Assembly (NCBI RefSeq): GCF_014905555.1
Contig: NZ_BNGS01000002.1
Span: forward strand, 682,001-746,000
Direction of reading: 5' to 3'
DNA length: 64,000 nt
Source of the DNA: Streptomyces sp. Y2F8-2
GTDB taxonomy: Bacteria > Actinomycetota > Actinomycetes > Streptomycetales > Streptomycetaceae
A program made the position numbers and the translations under genes. The notes beneath the pieces are model-generated. The model searched no databases and was not told the DNA's origin. It was given only the letters and a program-made list of their open reading frames with translations. This document shows, piece after piece, positions 1 to 9,545 of the stretch (its first letter is position 1; each line of letters begins with the position of its first letter).

Positions 1-1
1 G

Positions 2-904
2 GGCGGGCGGGTGCTGCCGGTGCCGATCCTGCCGGGCGAGGGCGGTGTCCCGGACCCCGAGCGGCTGCGTGAGGCGGTCACCGCCGGGCGCGCCGCCGGG
101 CAGCACCCGCGCGCCGTGGTCGTGACGGTGCCGGACAACCCGACCGGCACCGTCGCCTCGGCCGAGACGGTGCGGCGCCTGGCCGAGACGGCCCGCGACC
201 TGGACCTCGTCGTGGTCTCCGACGAGATCTACCGCGATCTGGTCCACGACCCCGGGCGGCCTGCCGTCTCCCCGACGGCGTACGCCCCAGAGCGCACTGT
301 CGTCACCACGGGCCTCACCAAGAACCTGGCGGTGGGCGGCTGGCGCACCGGCGTGGCCCGGCTGCCCGACAGCCCGGCCGGGCACGAGCTGCGCACCGCT
401 CTGCTCTCCGTCGCCAGCCAGATCTGGTCCAGCCCCCCTGCCCCGGTGCAGACGGCCGCGGCCTGGGCCTTCACCGAGCCGCCGGAGATCACCGAGCGGA
501 TCGCGGCGAGCCGCGAGTTGCACGCGACGGTGGCCCGCGCGGCGGCCGGCCGCTTCACCGCGGTCGGTGCCCAGCTCGCGCCGGTGACCGCCACCTGCTA
601 CCTGTACCCGGACTTCGAGCCGTTGCGCGCCCGCCTCACCGAGGCGCACGGCGTCACCGGCGGCGACGACCTGGTCCGGCTCCTCGTGGAGCGGCACGGC
701 GTCGGCGTACTGCCGGCGAGCGCCTTCGGCGAGCCGGAGGGCGCGCTGCGGATCCGCGCCGCCACCAGCCGCCTGTACGGCGACACCGACGAGCAGCGCA
801 CCGCCGCGCTGACCGCGCCCGACCCACTCGCCCTGCCCTGGATCCGCGAGGGCCTCGACCATCTCGGCGAGGCCCTGGCCGACCTGATCGACCCCCGATC
901 CTGA
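2..904 (+). CDS. PLP-dependent class I/II aminotransferase (5' partial)
   Basis: C-terminal ~300 residues of a fold-type I aminotransferase; the frame is open to the left edge, so the true start lies outside the window. Counting from the first Met in the window (base 11), the PDNPTG motif is at 41-46, SDEIYRDL at 70-77 (the Asp pairs with the PLP pyridine nitrogen) and the Schiff-base lysine lies in TTGLTKNLAVGG (K104), followed by GWRTG. These are standard class I/II signatures; substrate cannot be read from sequence. It ends 23 bases before the FAH-fold gene and heads a four-gene plus-strand operon with two flavin monooxygenases, so a role in catabolism or tailoring of an amino-acid-derived compound is inferred. 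Confidence 0.88.
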   Translation, partial: GGRVLPVPILPGEGGVPDPERLREAVTAGRAAGQHPRAVVVTVPDNPTGTVASAETVRRLAETARDLDLVVVSDEIYRDLVHDPGRPAVSPTAYAPERTVVTTGLTKNLAVGGWRTGVARLPDSPAGHELRTALLSVASQIWSSPPAPVQTAAAWAFTEPPEITERIAASRELHATVARAAAGRFTAVGAQLAPVTATCYLYPDFEPLRARLTEAHGVTGGDDLVRLLVERHGVGVLPASAFGEPEGALRIRAATSRLYGDTDEQRTAALTAPDPLALPWIREGLDHLGEALADLIDPRS

Positions 905-927
905 CCCCGTACTTGGAGGCGTTCCCC

Positions 928-1857
928 ATGTCCCAGTCCCTGCCGCCCGTGCTCACCGAGGTCACCTACGAAGACGGCCGCTACGTCACCTTCGGCCGGC
1001 CCGAACCGGGCGAACCGCAGACGCTGTACCGGGTGGTCGACGGCGCCCTGGCCGCGGCGTTCACCGCCACCGACGGCTCCGCGGACGCCGTCCGAGCTGC
1101 TGTGACCGAGGGCGCCGAGACGGTCGTCGTCCCCGCCGGCGACCCGGCCGTGCGCCCGCTGGTGCCGCTGCTGCCCCAGGCGTCCGGCGCGGCCCTGCTG
1201 AGCGGCTTCATGGGCACGCACAGGAAGAAGTGGGGCGGGCGGAGCCAGCCGGAGGACGGCGAGTTCACGCCGCCCAAGTGGTTCTTCAAGGGCTTCGGCG
1301 ACTGGGTTCGGCTGCCCGGCGAGCCGCTGACCGTGCCCGCCCGCCCGGTCGCTCTCATCGAGGAGCCGGAGGTCGCGCTCGTCTACGTCAACGACGCCGA
1401 CGGAACGCCCCACTACGCCGGCTACACGTTCGGCAACGACCTGTGCGACATCGGCCTGCATCGCAAGGACCCCGGCTACAACCCGTACTGCAAGCTGTGC
1501 GACACCGCGCTCGCGCCCTGGCTGTTCCTCGGCGCGCCGCCGCGCTCGGCGACCGGTCTCGTCACCATCGTGCGGGACGGCGCGACGGCCTGGGAGGGCA
1601 GCTTCGACTGCGGCGGCGACGCGCTGTACTTCCGGATCCGGGACATGGCGGAGCACCTGTTCTCCTTCCCGGCGGTCCGGCGGCCCGGCCTGGTCAACTA
1701 CGTGCTGCTGGGCGCCGACGAGGCCAGCTTCCACGACGGCTTCCGGATCGCCGACGGCGACCGCGTCGGCATCGACGTCAAGAGCCACGGCGTCAGCTTC
1801 GAGAACACAGTGCGGTACGTCTCCCCGGCCCCCGCGACCGTGCTTCCGGCCTCATGA
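928..1857 (+). CDS. fumarylacetoacetate hydrolase (FAH)-fold family protein
   Basis: About 309 residues. ATG 928 is chosen over the in-frame TTG 913 because GGAGG at 915-919 sits 8 bases upstream. The C-terminal two thirds resembles the FAH/AraD1 fold: RPVALIEEPEVALVYV supplies acidic metal-ligand candidates, GYTFGNDLCDIGL is the family strand-turn with a conserved Asp, and the terminal GDRVGIDVKSHG corresponds to the GD..GI..G closing segment. Known members hydrolyse C-C bonds of 1,3-dicarbonyls or dehydrate sugar acids with Mg2+ or Ca2+. The KLCDTALAPWLF segment replaces the usual KxxD...GPW loop. It overlaps the next gene by ATGA. Substrate unknown. Confidence 0.72.
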   Translation: MSQSLPPVLTEVTYEDGRYVTFGRPEPGEPQTLYRVVDGALAAAFTATDGSADAVRAAVTEGAETVVVPAGDPAVRPLVPLLPQASGAALLSGFMGTHRKKWGGRSQPEDGEFTPPKWFFKGFGDWVRLPGEPLTVPARPVALIEEPEVALVYVNDADGTPHYAGYTFGNDLCDIGLHRKDPGYNPYCKLCDTALAPWLFLGAPPRSATGLVTIVRDGATAWEGSFDCGGDALYFRIRDMAEHLFSFPAVRRPGLVNYVLLGADEASFHDGFRIADGDRVGIDVKSHGVSFENTVRYVSPAPATVLPAS

Positions 1858-3230
1858 GCGGTCCGGCCACCGCCGGACGGAAGCAGGTGCACCTCGCGGC
1901 CCAGTTGCCCGGCATCCACAATGTGACCGTCTGGTCGGACCCGCGCTCGGAGAGCCAGATCGCCTTCGACTCCTTCCGGCGTCTCGCGCGGACCGCTGAG
2001 CGCGGCCGTTTCGACTTCTTCTTCCTGGCCGAGGGCCTCAGACTGCGCGAGCACAAGGGACAGTTGTACGACCTGGACGTGGTCGGTCGGCCCGAGAACC
2101 TCACCCAGCTGAGCGCCCTGGCCGCGGTCACCACACGGCTCGGGCTCGCCGCCACCGTCAACGCCACCTTCAACGAGCCCTACGAGGTGGCGCGCCGGCT
2201 GGCCACCCTCGACCACCTCAGCGGCGGGCGCTCCGCCTGGAACGTGGTCACCAGCTTCGACGCCTTCACCGGGGAGAACTTCCGGCGTGGCGGGTTCCTC
2301 GCCGAGGCCGACCGGTACGGGCGCGCGGCGGAGTTCCTGGCGACCGCGCGAGAGCTGTGGGACAGCTGGGCCGACGGCGATGTGCGCGCCGACGCTACGG
2401 CCGGCGCGTTCGTCCGGCCCGGCGCCGGCCACTTCGAGCACCACGGCCGGCACTTCGACATCTCCGGCCGTTTCACGACCCCGCGTCCGCCGCAGGGGCA
2501 CCCGGTGATCATCCAGGCGGGCGAGTCCGACCCGGGCCGGGAGTTCGCCGCCGCCGAGGCCGACGTCGTCTTCAGCAAGTACAACCGGCTCGACCAGGCC
2601 CGCACCTTCTACCGGGACGTCAAGGCACGGCTGGCCCGGTACGGCCGCAGCCCGGACCAGCTGAAGATCCTGCCGACGGCCACCGTGGTGGTGGCCGACA
2701 GCGACGCGGAGGCCGCCGCGTACGCCGACGAGATCACCCGCGCCCAGGTGAGCCCGCAGACCGCGATCGCACACCTGGAGGCCGTCTGGGGCCGTGACCT
2801 GTCCGGTTACGACCCCGACGGCCCACTGCCGGACATCGAGCCCGAGCCCGACTCGCTGATGCTGAAAGGTCATTCACTGTTCCGCAGGGACCGCGCCGAG
2901 ATCGCGCGGCGCTGGCGGTCCCTCGCCGAGCAACGTGGACTGAGCATCCGTGAACTGGTCATCGAGGTCTCCGGCGGGCAGACCTTCGTCGGCGCCCCGC
3001 GCACCGTCGCCGACGCGATCGACCACTTCGTGCAGACCGACGGCGCCGACGGCTTCGTCCTCGTACCGCATCTGACCCCCGGGGGCCTGGACGACTTCGT
3101 GGACCGGGTCGTGCCGCTGCTCCAGGAGAAGGGCGTCTTCCGGCGGGACTACACGGGCCTGACCCTGCGCGACCACCTGGGCCTGCCGCGCGGCACCGCG
3201 GACACCACTGCCAAGGAGGAAACCTCGTGA
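1854..3230 (+). CDS. NtaA/SnaA/DszA-type FMN-dependent monooxygenase
   Basis: 458 residues, starting at ATG 1854, which overlaps the upstream TGA. The sequence matches the long bacterial-luciferase subfamily (NtaA, SnaA, DszA): LAAQLPGIHNVTVWSDP at the N terminus, RGRFDFFFLAEGLRLRE (first barrel strand), GRSAWNVVTSFD (the family NVVTS signature), HFEHHGRHFDISG, and HPVIIQAGESDPGREFAA. These are two-component enzymes that need FMNH2 from a separate reductase and hydroxylate or cleave C-N or C-S bonds. No flavin reductase is encoded in the visible part. A second, shorter luciferase-like gene follows by GTGA overlap, so the two oxygenases are probably translated together and may act in sequence. 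Substrate not deducible. Confidence 0.9.
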   Translation: MSGPATAGRKQVHLAAQLPGIHNVTVWSDPRSESQIAFDSFRRLARTAERGRFDFFFLAEGLRLREHKGQLYDLDVVGRPENLTQLSALAAVTTRLGLAATVNATFNEPYEVARRLATLDHLSGGRSAWNVVTSFDAFTGENFRRGGFLAEADRYGRAAEFLATARELWDSWADGDVRADATAGAFVRPGAGHFEHHGRHFDISGRFTTPRPPQGHPVIIQAGESDPGREFAAAEADVVFSKYNRLDQARTFYRDVKARLARYGRSPDQLKILPTATVVVADSDAEAAAYADEITRAQVSPQTAIAHLEAVWGRDLSGYDPDGPLPDIEPEPDSLMLKGHSLFRRDRAEIARRWRSLAEQRGLSIRELVIEVSGGQTFVGAPRTVADAIDHFVQTDGADGFVLVPHLTPGGLDDFVDRVVPLLQEKGVFRRDYTGLTLRDHLGLPRGTADTTAKEETS

Positions 3231-4450
3231 CCGCACCCCCGCTGCACCTCGCCGTCGCCCTCGAGGCCGCCGGCTGGCACCCGGCGGCCTGGCGGGCCGA
3301 GGACGCCCGGCCCGGCGCGCTCTTCGCCGCCGACTACTGGGCGGACCTGGTCACCGAGGCCGAGCGCGGCCTGCTCGACTTCGTCACCTTCGAGGACGCG
3401 CTCGGTGTGCAGTCGGCCGCCTTCCATCGGCCCGACGACCGCACCGACCAGGTGCGCGGAAGCCTGGACGCGGTGCTGCTCGCGGCCCGCGTCGCGCCTT
3501 TGACCACACACATCGGCCTGGTCCCGACCGCGAACGTCACCCACACCGAGCCGTTCCACGTGTCCACCGGCATCGCCACCCTCGACCACGCGAGCACGGG
3601 CCGGGCCGGCTGGCGCCCGCAGATCGCCTCGCGCGCCGCCGACGCCGCCCACTTCGGCCGCCGTACGACACCGCAGCTCACCGACGACGACGCGCGCCAC
3701 CCGGAGCGGATCGGCGAGCGGCTGAGCCCGCTGTTCGACGAGGCAGCCGACGCGGTGGAGGTCGCCCGGCGGCTGTGGGACAGCTGGGAGGACGACGCGG
3801 AGATCCGTGACGTGGCCACCGGCCGCTTCATCGACCGCGGCAAGGTGCACCACATCGACTTCACAGGTGCGCACTTCAGTGTCCGGGGCCCCGCCATCAT
3901 CCCGCGCCCGCCGCAGGGGCAGCCGCCGGTGATGAGCCTGGCGCACGCCTCGGTGCCCTATGAGTTCGCGGCACGCTCCGTCGACGTCGTGTGGGTCACT
4001 CCGCACGACCGCGAGGAAGCCGCGGCGATCCTCGACCAAGTGGAAACGGCCGCCGGTCGCGTCGGCCGCGACACGCGCGCCTGGCCGCTGCTCCGGTTCG
4101 CGGAGGTCCTCGTCTTCCTGGACGCCGAGCCGGGCGCCGCCGCGCGCCGCAAGGCACGTCTCGACGGCCTGGACGGAGCGGAACCGGCATCCGACGCGGA
4201 GGTGTTCGTCGGCACCCCCGACGAACTCGCCGACCTGCTGCTGGACTGGCGCGAAGCAGGGCTCGACGGCTTTCGGCTGCGGCCCGGTACGCTGCCGCAC
4301 GACCTGCGGCAGATCACTCGTGGACTGGTACCCGAACTCCAGCGGCGCGGAGCGTTCCGCACCGCGTACGATGCGACGACGCTGCGCGGCCACCTGCGCC
4401 TGGCGCGCCCCGACAGCCGTTACGCGCAGGCGAGCCCTACCCGACAGTGA
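3227..4450 (+). CDS. LLM-class flavin-dependent oxidoreductase
   Basis: 407 residues. GTG 3227 overlaps the previous stop and has AAGGAGGA at 3213-3220. The barrel is of luciferase type: RGLLDFVTFEDAL (strand 1), THIGLVPTANVTHTEPFHV (strands 3-4), a long insertion around PERIGERLSPLFDEAADAVEVARRLWDSW, then KVHHIDFTGAHFSVRG and an F420/FMN-type C-terminal half. It is more divergent than its upstream neighbour and lacks its NVVTS motif, so it belongs to another LLM subfamily. FMN versus F420 use cannot be settled by eye; pairing with an NtaA-type enzyme favours FMNH2. Last gene of the operon. Confidence 0.85.
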   Translation: MTAPPLHLAVALEAAGWHPAAWRAEDARPGALFAADYWADLVTEAERGLLDFVTFEDALGVQSAAFHRPDDRTDQVRGSLDAVLLAARVAPLTTHIGLVPTANVTHTEPFHVSTGIATLDHASTGRAGWRPQIASRAADAAHFGRRTTPQLTDDDARHPERIGERLSPLFDEAADAVEVARRLWDSWEDDAEIRDVATGRFIDRGKVHHIDFTGAHFSVRGPAIIPRPPQGQPPVMSLAHASVPYEFAARSVDVVWVTPHDREEAAAILDQVETAAGRVGRDTRAWPLLRFAEVLVFLDAEPGAAARRKARLDGLDGAEPASDAEVFVGTPDELADLLLDWREAGLDGFRLRPGTLPHDLRQITRGLVPELQRRGAFRTAYDATTLRGHLRLARPDSRYAQASPTRQ

Positions 4451-4473
4451 CGAGCCTCACCCCCGGAATCGGC

Positions 4474-4499
4474 TTGACCTTCACACTGAGTGTGAGGGT
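4474..4499 (+). promoter_or_regulatory. MerR-type operator/promoter upstream of the acyltransferase
   Basis: A TTGACC -35 box (4474-4479) runs into a dyad at 4477-4499. The inner part TCACACT-G-AGTGTGA (4481-4495) is a perfect 7-1-7 inverted repeat, and the outer bases ACC/GGT extend it to 10 of 11 paired positions. A dyad filling a 19-20 bp spacer directly after -35 is the hallmark of MerR-family promoters (SoxR, CueR, TipA types). No clear -10 follows: the expected hexamer is TGCGAA. The start of the acyltransferase is only 14 bases downstream. No MerR gene lies in the window. Confidence 0.55.
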
Positions 4500-4513
4500 G
4501 CGAAGGTGCGGGG

Positions 4514-5710
4514 GTGACTACCCATGCGTTGACATCCACTCCTGGCGACATCCCTGTCCGTGCGGAGAAGTCACCGGTGCGCCCGGCGGCGAGACAGCTC
4601 ACCTTCATCGCCGCCGCCCGTCTGCTGCCGTCCTTCTGCATCCTGGCCTCGCATCTGTCCTTCGAACGCGTCTTCAGGGACCCCACGGTGCAGGAGACGT
4701 ACTACCGCATCTTCAATCCGGCCGGCTTCAACGCGGTGTCGTTCTTCATCGTCCTCAGCGGCTTCATCCTGACCTGGATATCCGCGGAGCGCCCACCGGG
4801 CCGCGGCTTCCGGGCTCGCCGGCTGCTGCGCATCCTGCCGGTCCACTTCATCACCTGGGCCGTGATCGTGTGCGCCTTCGCCGCCACTTTCCCGGCCACA
4901 GGCCTGTTCGCCACACTCACCCTCGAGCAGAGCTGGTTCCCGGACCACGGCATCTACTGGGCCGCCAACGCCCCCGCCTGGACCCTGACGACCGAACTCG
5001 TCCTGTATGCGGTGTTCCCGACCGTGTACCGGTTCCTGTCCCGCCAGGGCGACCGGTTCCTGTTCCGCCTGCTGGCCGGTCTGGTCGCGGTCGTGGTGCT
5101 CTTGCCGGTCGTGCTGCAACTCCTGCCGGACGGCGCCAGGTTCGCGAACGCGGCCTTCACCGAGCGCGGCCACCTCGTCCAGGTCTCCGAGTGGAAGTAC
5201 TGGCTCGTCTACGTCTTCCCGCTCACACGCGTCCTGGAGGCGCTGTGCGGGGTGGTGATCTGCCTGCTGGTGCTCCGCGGCAGGTGGACGCGGAACGCCC
5301 TTCTGCCGACCGCGCTGCTCGTGCTCGCGGTGGTGGTCGAGGAGCTGTGGGCCCCGATCCTGTTGGACCTGACGGCGTTGACAATCATTCCGATTGTCCT
5401 GCTCATCGGCGCCCTGGCGGCAAGGGAGATCGCCCGCTGGAACACCCCCGGTGCCAAGGAGAGCCGTGCCGTCACGCGCATCTCGGCCTACGGCAAGTAC
5501 ACCTTCGGCATCTACATGTACCAGTGGGCGCTGATCCTGATCTGCCAACGCTACGTGCACCCGTGGGGCAACTCCGTCATCGGGGGCGTGCTGTTCATCG
5601 CCGCCTTCTACGCGCTGTGCCTCACCGTCTCCATGATCTCCTACCGGTTCGTCGAAACCCCGGTCAACCGCTTCATGAAGCCCGCGATCGCCGCCCATGC
5701 GAAGCGGTGA
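4514..5710 (+). CDS. acyltransferase 3 (OafA/YrhL-type) integral membrane protein
   Basis: 398 residues with about ten hydrophobic segments. The N-terminal RQLTFIAAARLLPSFCILASHLSF is the family's first helix, where the usual R-H catalytic pair appears as a conserved arginine and His near residue 48. AVSFFIVLSGFILTW is the characteristic second signature and RARRLLRILPVHFITW the third. Such enzymes move acetyl or acyl groups across the membrane onto sugars, cell-wall polymers or natural products. GTG 4514 is the only in-frame start near the N terminus and lacks a strong SD, so the mRNA may start very near it. The gene stands alone, and the MerR-like operator suggests induction by a small molecule or stress. 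Confidence 0.88.
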   Translation: MTTHALTSTPGDIPVRAEKSPVRPAARQLTFIAAARLLPSFCILASHLSFERVFRDPTVQETYYRIFNPAGFNAVSFFIVLSGFILTWISAERPPGRGFRARRLLRILPVHFITWAVIVCAFAATFPATGLFATLTLEQSWFPDHGIYWAANAPAWTLTTELVLYAVFPTVYRFLSRQGDRFLFRLLAGLVAVVVLLPVVLQLLPDGARFANAAFTERGHLVQVSEWKYWLVYVFPLTRVLEALCGVVICLLVLRGRWTRNALLPTALLVLAVVVEELWAPILLDLTALTIIPIVLLIGALAAREIARWNTPGAKESRAVTRISAYGKYTFGIYMYQWALILICQRYVHPWGNSVIGGVLFIAAFYALCLTVSMISYRFVETPVNRFMKPAIAAHAKR

Positions 5711-5743
5711 CCGACGTCTGCCCGGATCACCGCCTCACCCGGA

Positions 5744-6892
5744 TCACCGCCTGACCTGGATCAGCGCGTGCGTGCCGCTCGTACGCCAGCGCTGTCCCTC
5801 CGCGGCGACCAGCGACGCCTCGGTCGCCGCGGTGAGGCCCACGATCACGTCGGACTTCAGGGTGCGCAGCGCCGCGACCGGGCCGGGGAAGTACGCCGTG
5901 GTGTCCGCGAACGGAGTCGTCGGCGGGTGGAGCCGGTCCCCCACCAGGCGGCGGTAGTTGAGGTCGCCCTTGAGGATCGTCAGGTCCGCCTCGGCGAACT
6001 GCGCGCGCAGGTCGTCGGGCATGTCGGCGTACGGCAGCGGGGCGCAGGAGAACGGGTGCGCCCGGACCTCCAGGCGCCCCTCGGCCAGAGCGGTCCACAG
6101 GCGCTCCCCGGCCGCCGCCGCCTCGCCCTGGGCGGCGGTGAGGCGGCGTACGGCGTCCACGACGTCCGCCGTGGTGGCGTCGGAGATGTAGTAGGGATAC
6201 ACCTTCACGTGCAACAGGGCCCGCCGTACCCGGCGCCGGGTCAGCAGATGGTCCAGCAGGAGGAGGTCCGGGATCAGTTCGCGGCCCGCGTTGTCGGCGA
6301 CCAGGCACACCGTGTCGCAGGGCAGCAGGGACCACAACACGTCGCTGTCGTCGGCCACGAGCCCGGACGCCGCCGTCGAGGCGTCGGGTGCGGACAGACG
6401 GAAACCGAGGTCCGCGCGGTTGCCCCACAGCGAGCCGTGCAGCAGTGCCCGCGCCCGCGCGTCGGCCGGCTCGCCGGCCAGCCGGTCCAGGGCCGCCAGT
6501 TCCTCGTCGGTCTCCACGGAGTCGAGTTCGGCGAGTTTGAAGGGGCGGAACGGGTCGATGCCCTGCCAGGGGCCAGGGCCGAAGTACCCGACCGCCTGGA
6601 GGAGGTGGCGGTAGAAGTAGCTCTCGGACCACAGGAAGGGCACCTCGAACCAGGACCGGCCCAGGTACTCCCGGGCGCCCCACTGCGCCCACCGCACGTC
6701 GTCCTCCGTGCCGAGGGGCTCGATGACGCCCTCGGTGGCGCTGGTCAGCAGCGCCTCCAGGGCGTGCCGCCGGTCGGGTCCGTACGGGAAGGCGTCCCGC
6801 ACCGCGCGGATCAGCGCGGGATGCCGTGCCGAGAGCACACCGTGCGGGAAGGAACCCGGCTCGTCGGCGAGGATCACGGGGGCGTCAGGCAT
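5744..6892 (-). CDS. damage-control phosphatase ARMT1/DUF89 family protein
   Basis: 382 residues. The DUF89 metal-binding signatures are present: VADNAGRELIPDLLLLDHLL (Asp and Asn), an HVKVYPYYISD strand, and LTILKGDLNYRRLVGDR (Asp and Asn). Family members are metal-dependent phosphatases thought to clear toxic or damaged phosphometabolites such as sugar phosphates. Start ATG 6892 has GAGGAG about 9 bases upstream. It is downstream of, and 13 bases from, the zinc-ribbon membrane gene, so the two form an operon. The last codons lie in a short direct repeat (CCCGGATCACCGCCT, twice in 5721-5752) that continues beyond the stop. Confidence 0.85.
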   Translation of the reverse strand: MPDAPVILADEPGSFPHGVLSARHPALIRAVRDAFPYGPDRRHALEALLTSATEGVIEPLGTEDDVRWAQWGAREYLGRSWFEVPFLWSESYFYRHLLQAVGYFGPGPWQGIDPFRPFKLAELDSVETDEELAALDRLAGEPADARARALLHGSLWGNRADLGFRLSAPDASTAASGLVADDSDVLWSLLPCDTVCLVADNAGRELIPDLLLLDHLLTRRRVRRALLHVKVYPYYISDATTADVVDAVRRLTAAQGEAAAAGERLWTALAEGRLEVRAHPFSCAPLPYADMPDDLRAQFAEADLTILKGDLNYRRLVGDRLHPPTTPFADTTAYFPGPVAALRTLKSDVIVGLTAATEASLVAAEGQRWRTSGTHALIQVRR

Positions 6893-6905
6893 GGTCTCGG
6901 GCTCC

Positions 6906-7460
6906 TCAGGGGCCGACGGGGATCCCGGGCGGCAGGTCCACGTCCGCGAACCGCTCCTCGAGCTGCTTGTCGTAGCCGGCCCCGGTCCACACGAACTTCT
7001 TGAACTGCTCCGGCGTCAGCAGACCCTGCCACGGAGTGCCGCCGGGGCAGAACACCGACGCGCACCCGGCGCAGTGGTACGCCGGTCGCCACAGTGCCTC
7101 GGCGCGGGCCTCGCCGGCGGTGACGAACCCGCGTTCGCGGGCCTCGCGCCGGACCACGACGACCGTCCCGACCAGCAGCAGGACGGCGAGGAGCGATCCG
7201 CCGGCGGTGTAGAGCGGCTGGTGGTGGGCGACGCCGCTGTAGGCGAGGGCGGCACCGACGCCGACCATCAGCATGCCCTCCAGGAAGTGCACACAACTGT
7301 CGAACCGTGACGGCGCGCCCGGCGACCGCGCCAGCCGGTCGGCGAGTCCTTCGCGCATGGACGCGTGATCGGCGCAGACCTCGGGGACCGCCCGCACTGC
7401 GGCCGAGCCGCAGCCCGGACATTTCACGTCAACCGCCCCTGCGACGCTCTCCGTTGCCAT
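6906..7460 (-). CDS. hypothetical membrane protein with two cysteine pairs (zinc-ribbon-like)
   Basis: 184 residues of unknown function. An N-terminal CPGCGS (residues 14-19), two hydrophobic segments around 62-78 and 86-103, then HCAGCASVFCPGGTPW, which resembles the second half of a zinc knuckle on the cytosolic side. It is of a type conserved in Streptomyces. The minus-strand hexamer TAGCGT (7467-7472) lies 6 bases before ATG 7460 and there is no SD, which fits a leaderless mRNA. First gene of a two-gene operon with the ARMT1 protein; no functional link is evident. Confidence 0.7.
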   Translation of the reverse strand: MATESVAGAVDVKCPGCGSAAVRAVPEVCADHASMREGLADRLARSPGAPSRFDSCVHFLEGMLMVGVGAALAYSGVAHHQPLYTAGGSLLAVLLLVGTVVVVRREARERGFVTAGEARAEALWRPAYHCAGCASVFCPGGTPWQGLLTPEQFKKFVWTGAGYDKQLEERFADVDLPPGIPVGP

Positions 7461-7610
7461 GCGCCTACGCTAACCGGCGCGTCCGCCCTCCCGCGCGCCG
7501 CCGGTCGGGCCGGCACGAGGCGCCGTACGTCTGAACAGGCGCCGTCGCATCCCCGTACTCCTCGGTGCGCACCCCGCGCCCGCCGGACCCGACGCGCATG
7601 GAGACCCCCG

Positions 7611-8528
7611 ATGCCCGCTCACCGTCCCGTCGCCGCGGCCGCCGTCGCCGTGGCGGCCACGCTGCTGCCCGCGACCCCGGCCCTCGCCCACGGCGCGCCC
7701 ACGGATCCGGTCAGCCGGGTGGTCGCGTGCTCGCCGGAGGGCGGCGAACGGGCGCGGACCGCCGCGTGCCGGGCGGCGATCGCGGCGAACGGCGCCCCGT
7801 TCACGGCCTGGGACAACCTGCGGGTGGCGGACGTGAACGGCAGGGACCGGCAGCTGATCCCCGACGGCCGGCTGTGCAGCGGAGGGCTGCCCGCGTACAA
7901 GGGCCTGGACCTGGCGCGCTCCGACTGGCCGTCGACCCGGCTCACGCCCGGGGCCACGCTGACGATGACGTACAGCTCGACGATCCCGCACACGGGCACG
8001 TTCAAACTGTTCCTGACCACACGCGGCTACACTCCCACGAAGCCGCTGACCTGGTCCGATCTCCCGGCGAAGCCGTTCGCGGAGGTCACGGACCCGCCGC
8101 TGCGGAACGGTGCCTACCGGATCAGGGCGACGCTTCCGGCGGACCGCTCGGGGCGCCACGTCCTGTTCACGATCTGGCAGAACTCGAGCACGACGGACAC
8201 CTACTACTCGTGCTCCGACGTGGTGTTCGCCGCGTCCGGCGCCTCGGGCACCGGCGCGGACGGGGGCAGGCCGAGCGGCACGCCGACACCGCCGCCGAGC
8301 GCCCCGGCGACCACCGCGCCCGGTGCCCCGGCGCCCGCCGCGTCCAGCGTCCCGGCGACCACCGCGTCCGGTGCCCCGGCGACGACCGTACCCGGCACTC
8401 CGGCTGCGGCCACAGCGCCCCGCAAGGACGGTGGCCCCTCGGTGCTGTTGCCGGCGGCCGGCGCCGCGGCGGTCGCGCTGCTCGTGGGGGGCGCCGCGTT
8501 CGCCGTGCTGCGCCGCCGGCGCGGATGA
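7611..8528 (+). CDS. AA10 lytic polysaccharide monooxygenase with C-terminal membrane anchor
   Basis: 305 residues. The signal peptide ends in PALA before H27, which becomes the mature N-terminal histidine of the copper brace; the second brace His is H127 in TIPHTGTF. GRHVLFTIWQNSSTTDTYYSCSDVVF matches the conserved AA10 C-terminal strand. These enzymes oxidatively cleave chitin, cellulose or a cell-envelope glycan. A Pro/Ala/Thr linker (residues ~215-275) leads to a hydrophobic helix and an RRRRG tail, with no carbohydrate-binding module and no LPXTG. The enzyme is therefore probably tethered to the cell surface, like LpmP-type LPMOs linked to surface glycans at hyphal tips. ATG 7611 has GGAG upstream and gives a proper signal peptide. 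Confidence 0.88.
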   Translation: MPAHRPVAAAAVAVAATLLPATPALAHGAPTDPVSRVVACSPEGGERARTAACRAAIAANGAPFTAWDNLRVADVNGRDRQLIPDGRLCSGGLPAYKGLDLARSDWPSTRLTPGATLTMTYSSTIPHTGTFKLFLTTRGYTPTKPLTWSDLPAKPFAEVTDPPLRNGAYRIRATLPADRSGRHVLFTIWQNSSTTDTYYSCSDVVFAASGASGTGADGGRPSGTPTPPPSAPATTAPGAPAPAASSVPATTASGAPATTVPGTPAAATAPRKDGGPSVLLPAAGAAAVALLVGGAAFAVLRRRRG

Positions 8529-8529
8529 G

Positions 8530-8569
8530 ACGGCCGCCCCCGGTCCCACCGGAGACCGGAGGCGGCCGT
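8530..8569. terminator. bidirectional hairpin terminator
   Basis: 16-base arms (8530-8545 and 8554-8569) pair with one mismatch around an 8-base loop. It lies between the convergent LPMO and secreted-protein genes, directly after the first stop codon. There is no strong T-run, as is usual in Streptomyces. Confidence 0.8.
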
Positions 8570-8575
8570 GGGCCG

Positions 8576-9333
<758 letters not shown>

Positions 9334-9545
9334 CGGCCGGGCCACCGGGGACGGTCCGTGGACAGGGGGAAAGCGGACGTGCCGGGTGACGCGGAGGGAT
9401 GACCGGATCGCTGGTGGATGTGAAGGATCCGTGCGGCGCACCGCGTGTGCGGAGGCGTCACCACAGGCCCCGGAAGGCAGGGGCCGGGAGGGCGACGTGC
9501 GCCGTGCGACGGATCCGGCGCCACGGATCCGCGAAAACACGGGAT

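Noticed and set aside
5721..5752. Short direct repeat as an attachment site
   Set aside because: Only 15 bp, 16 bp apart, with no integrase or tRNA nearby.
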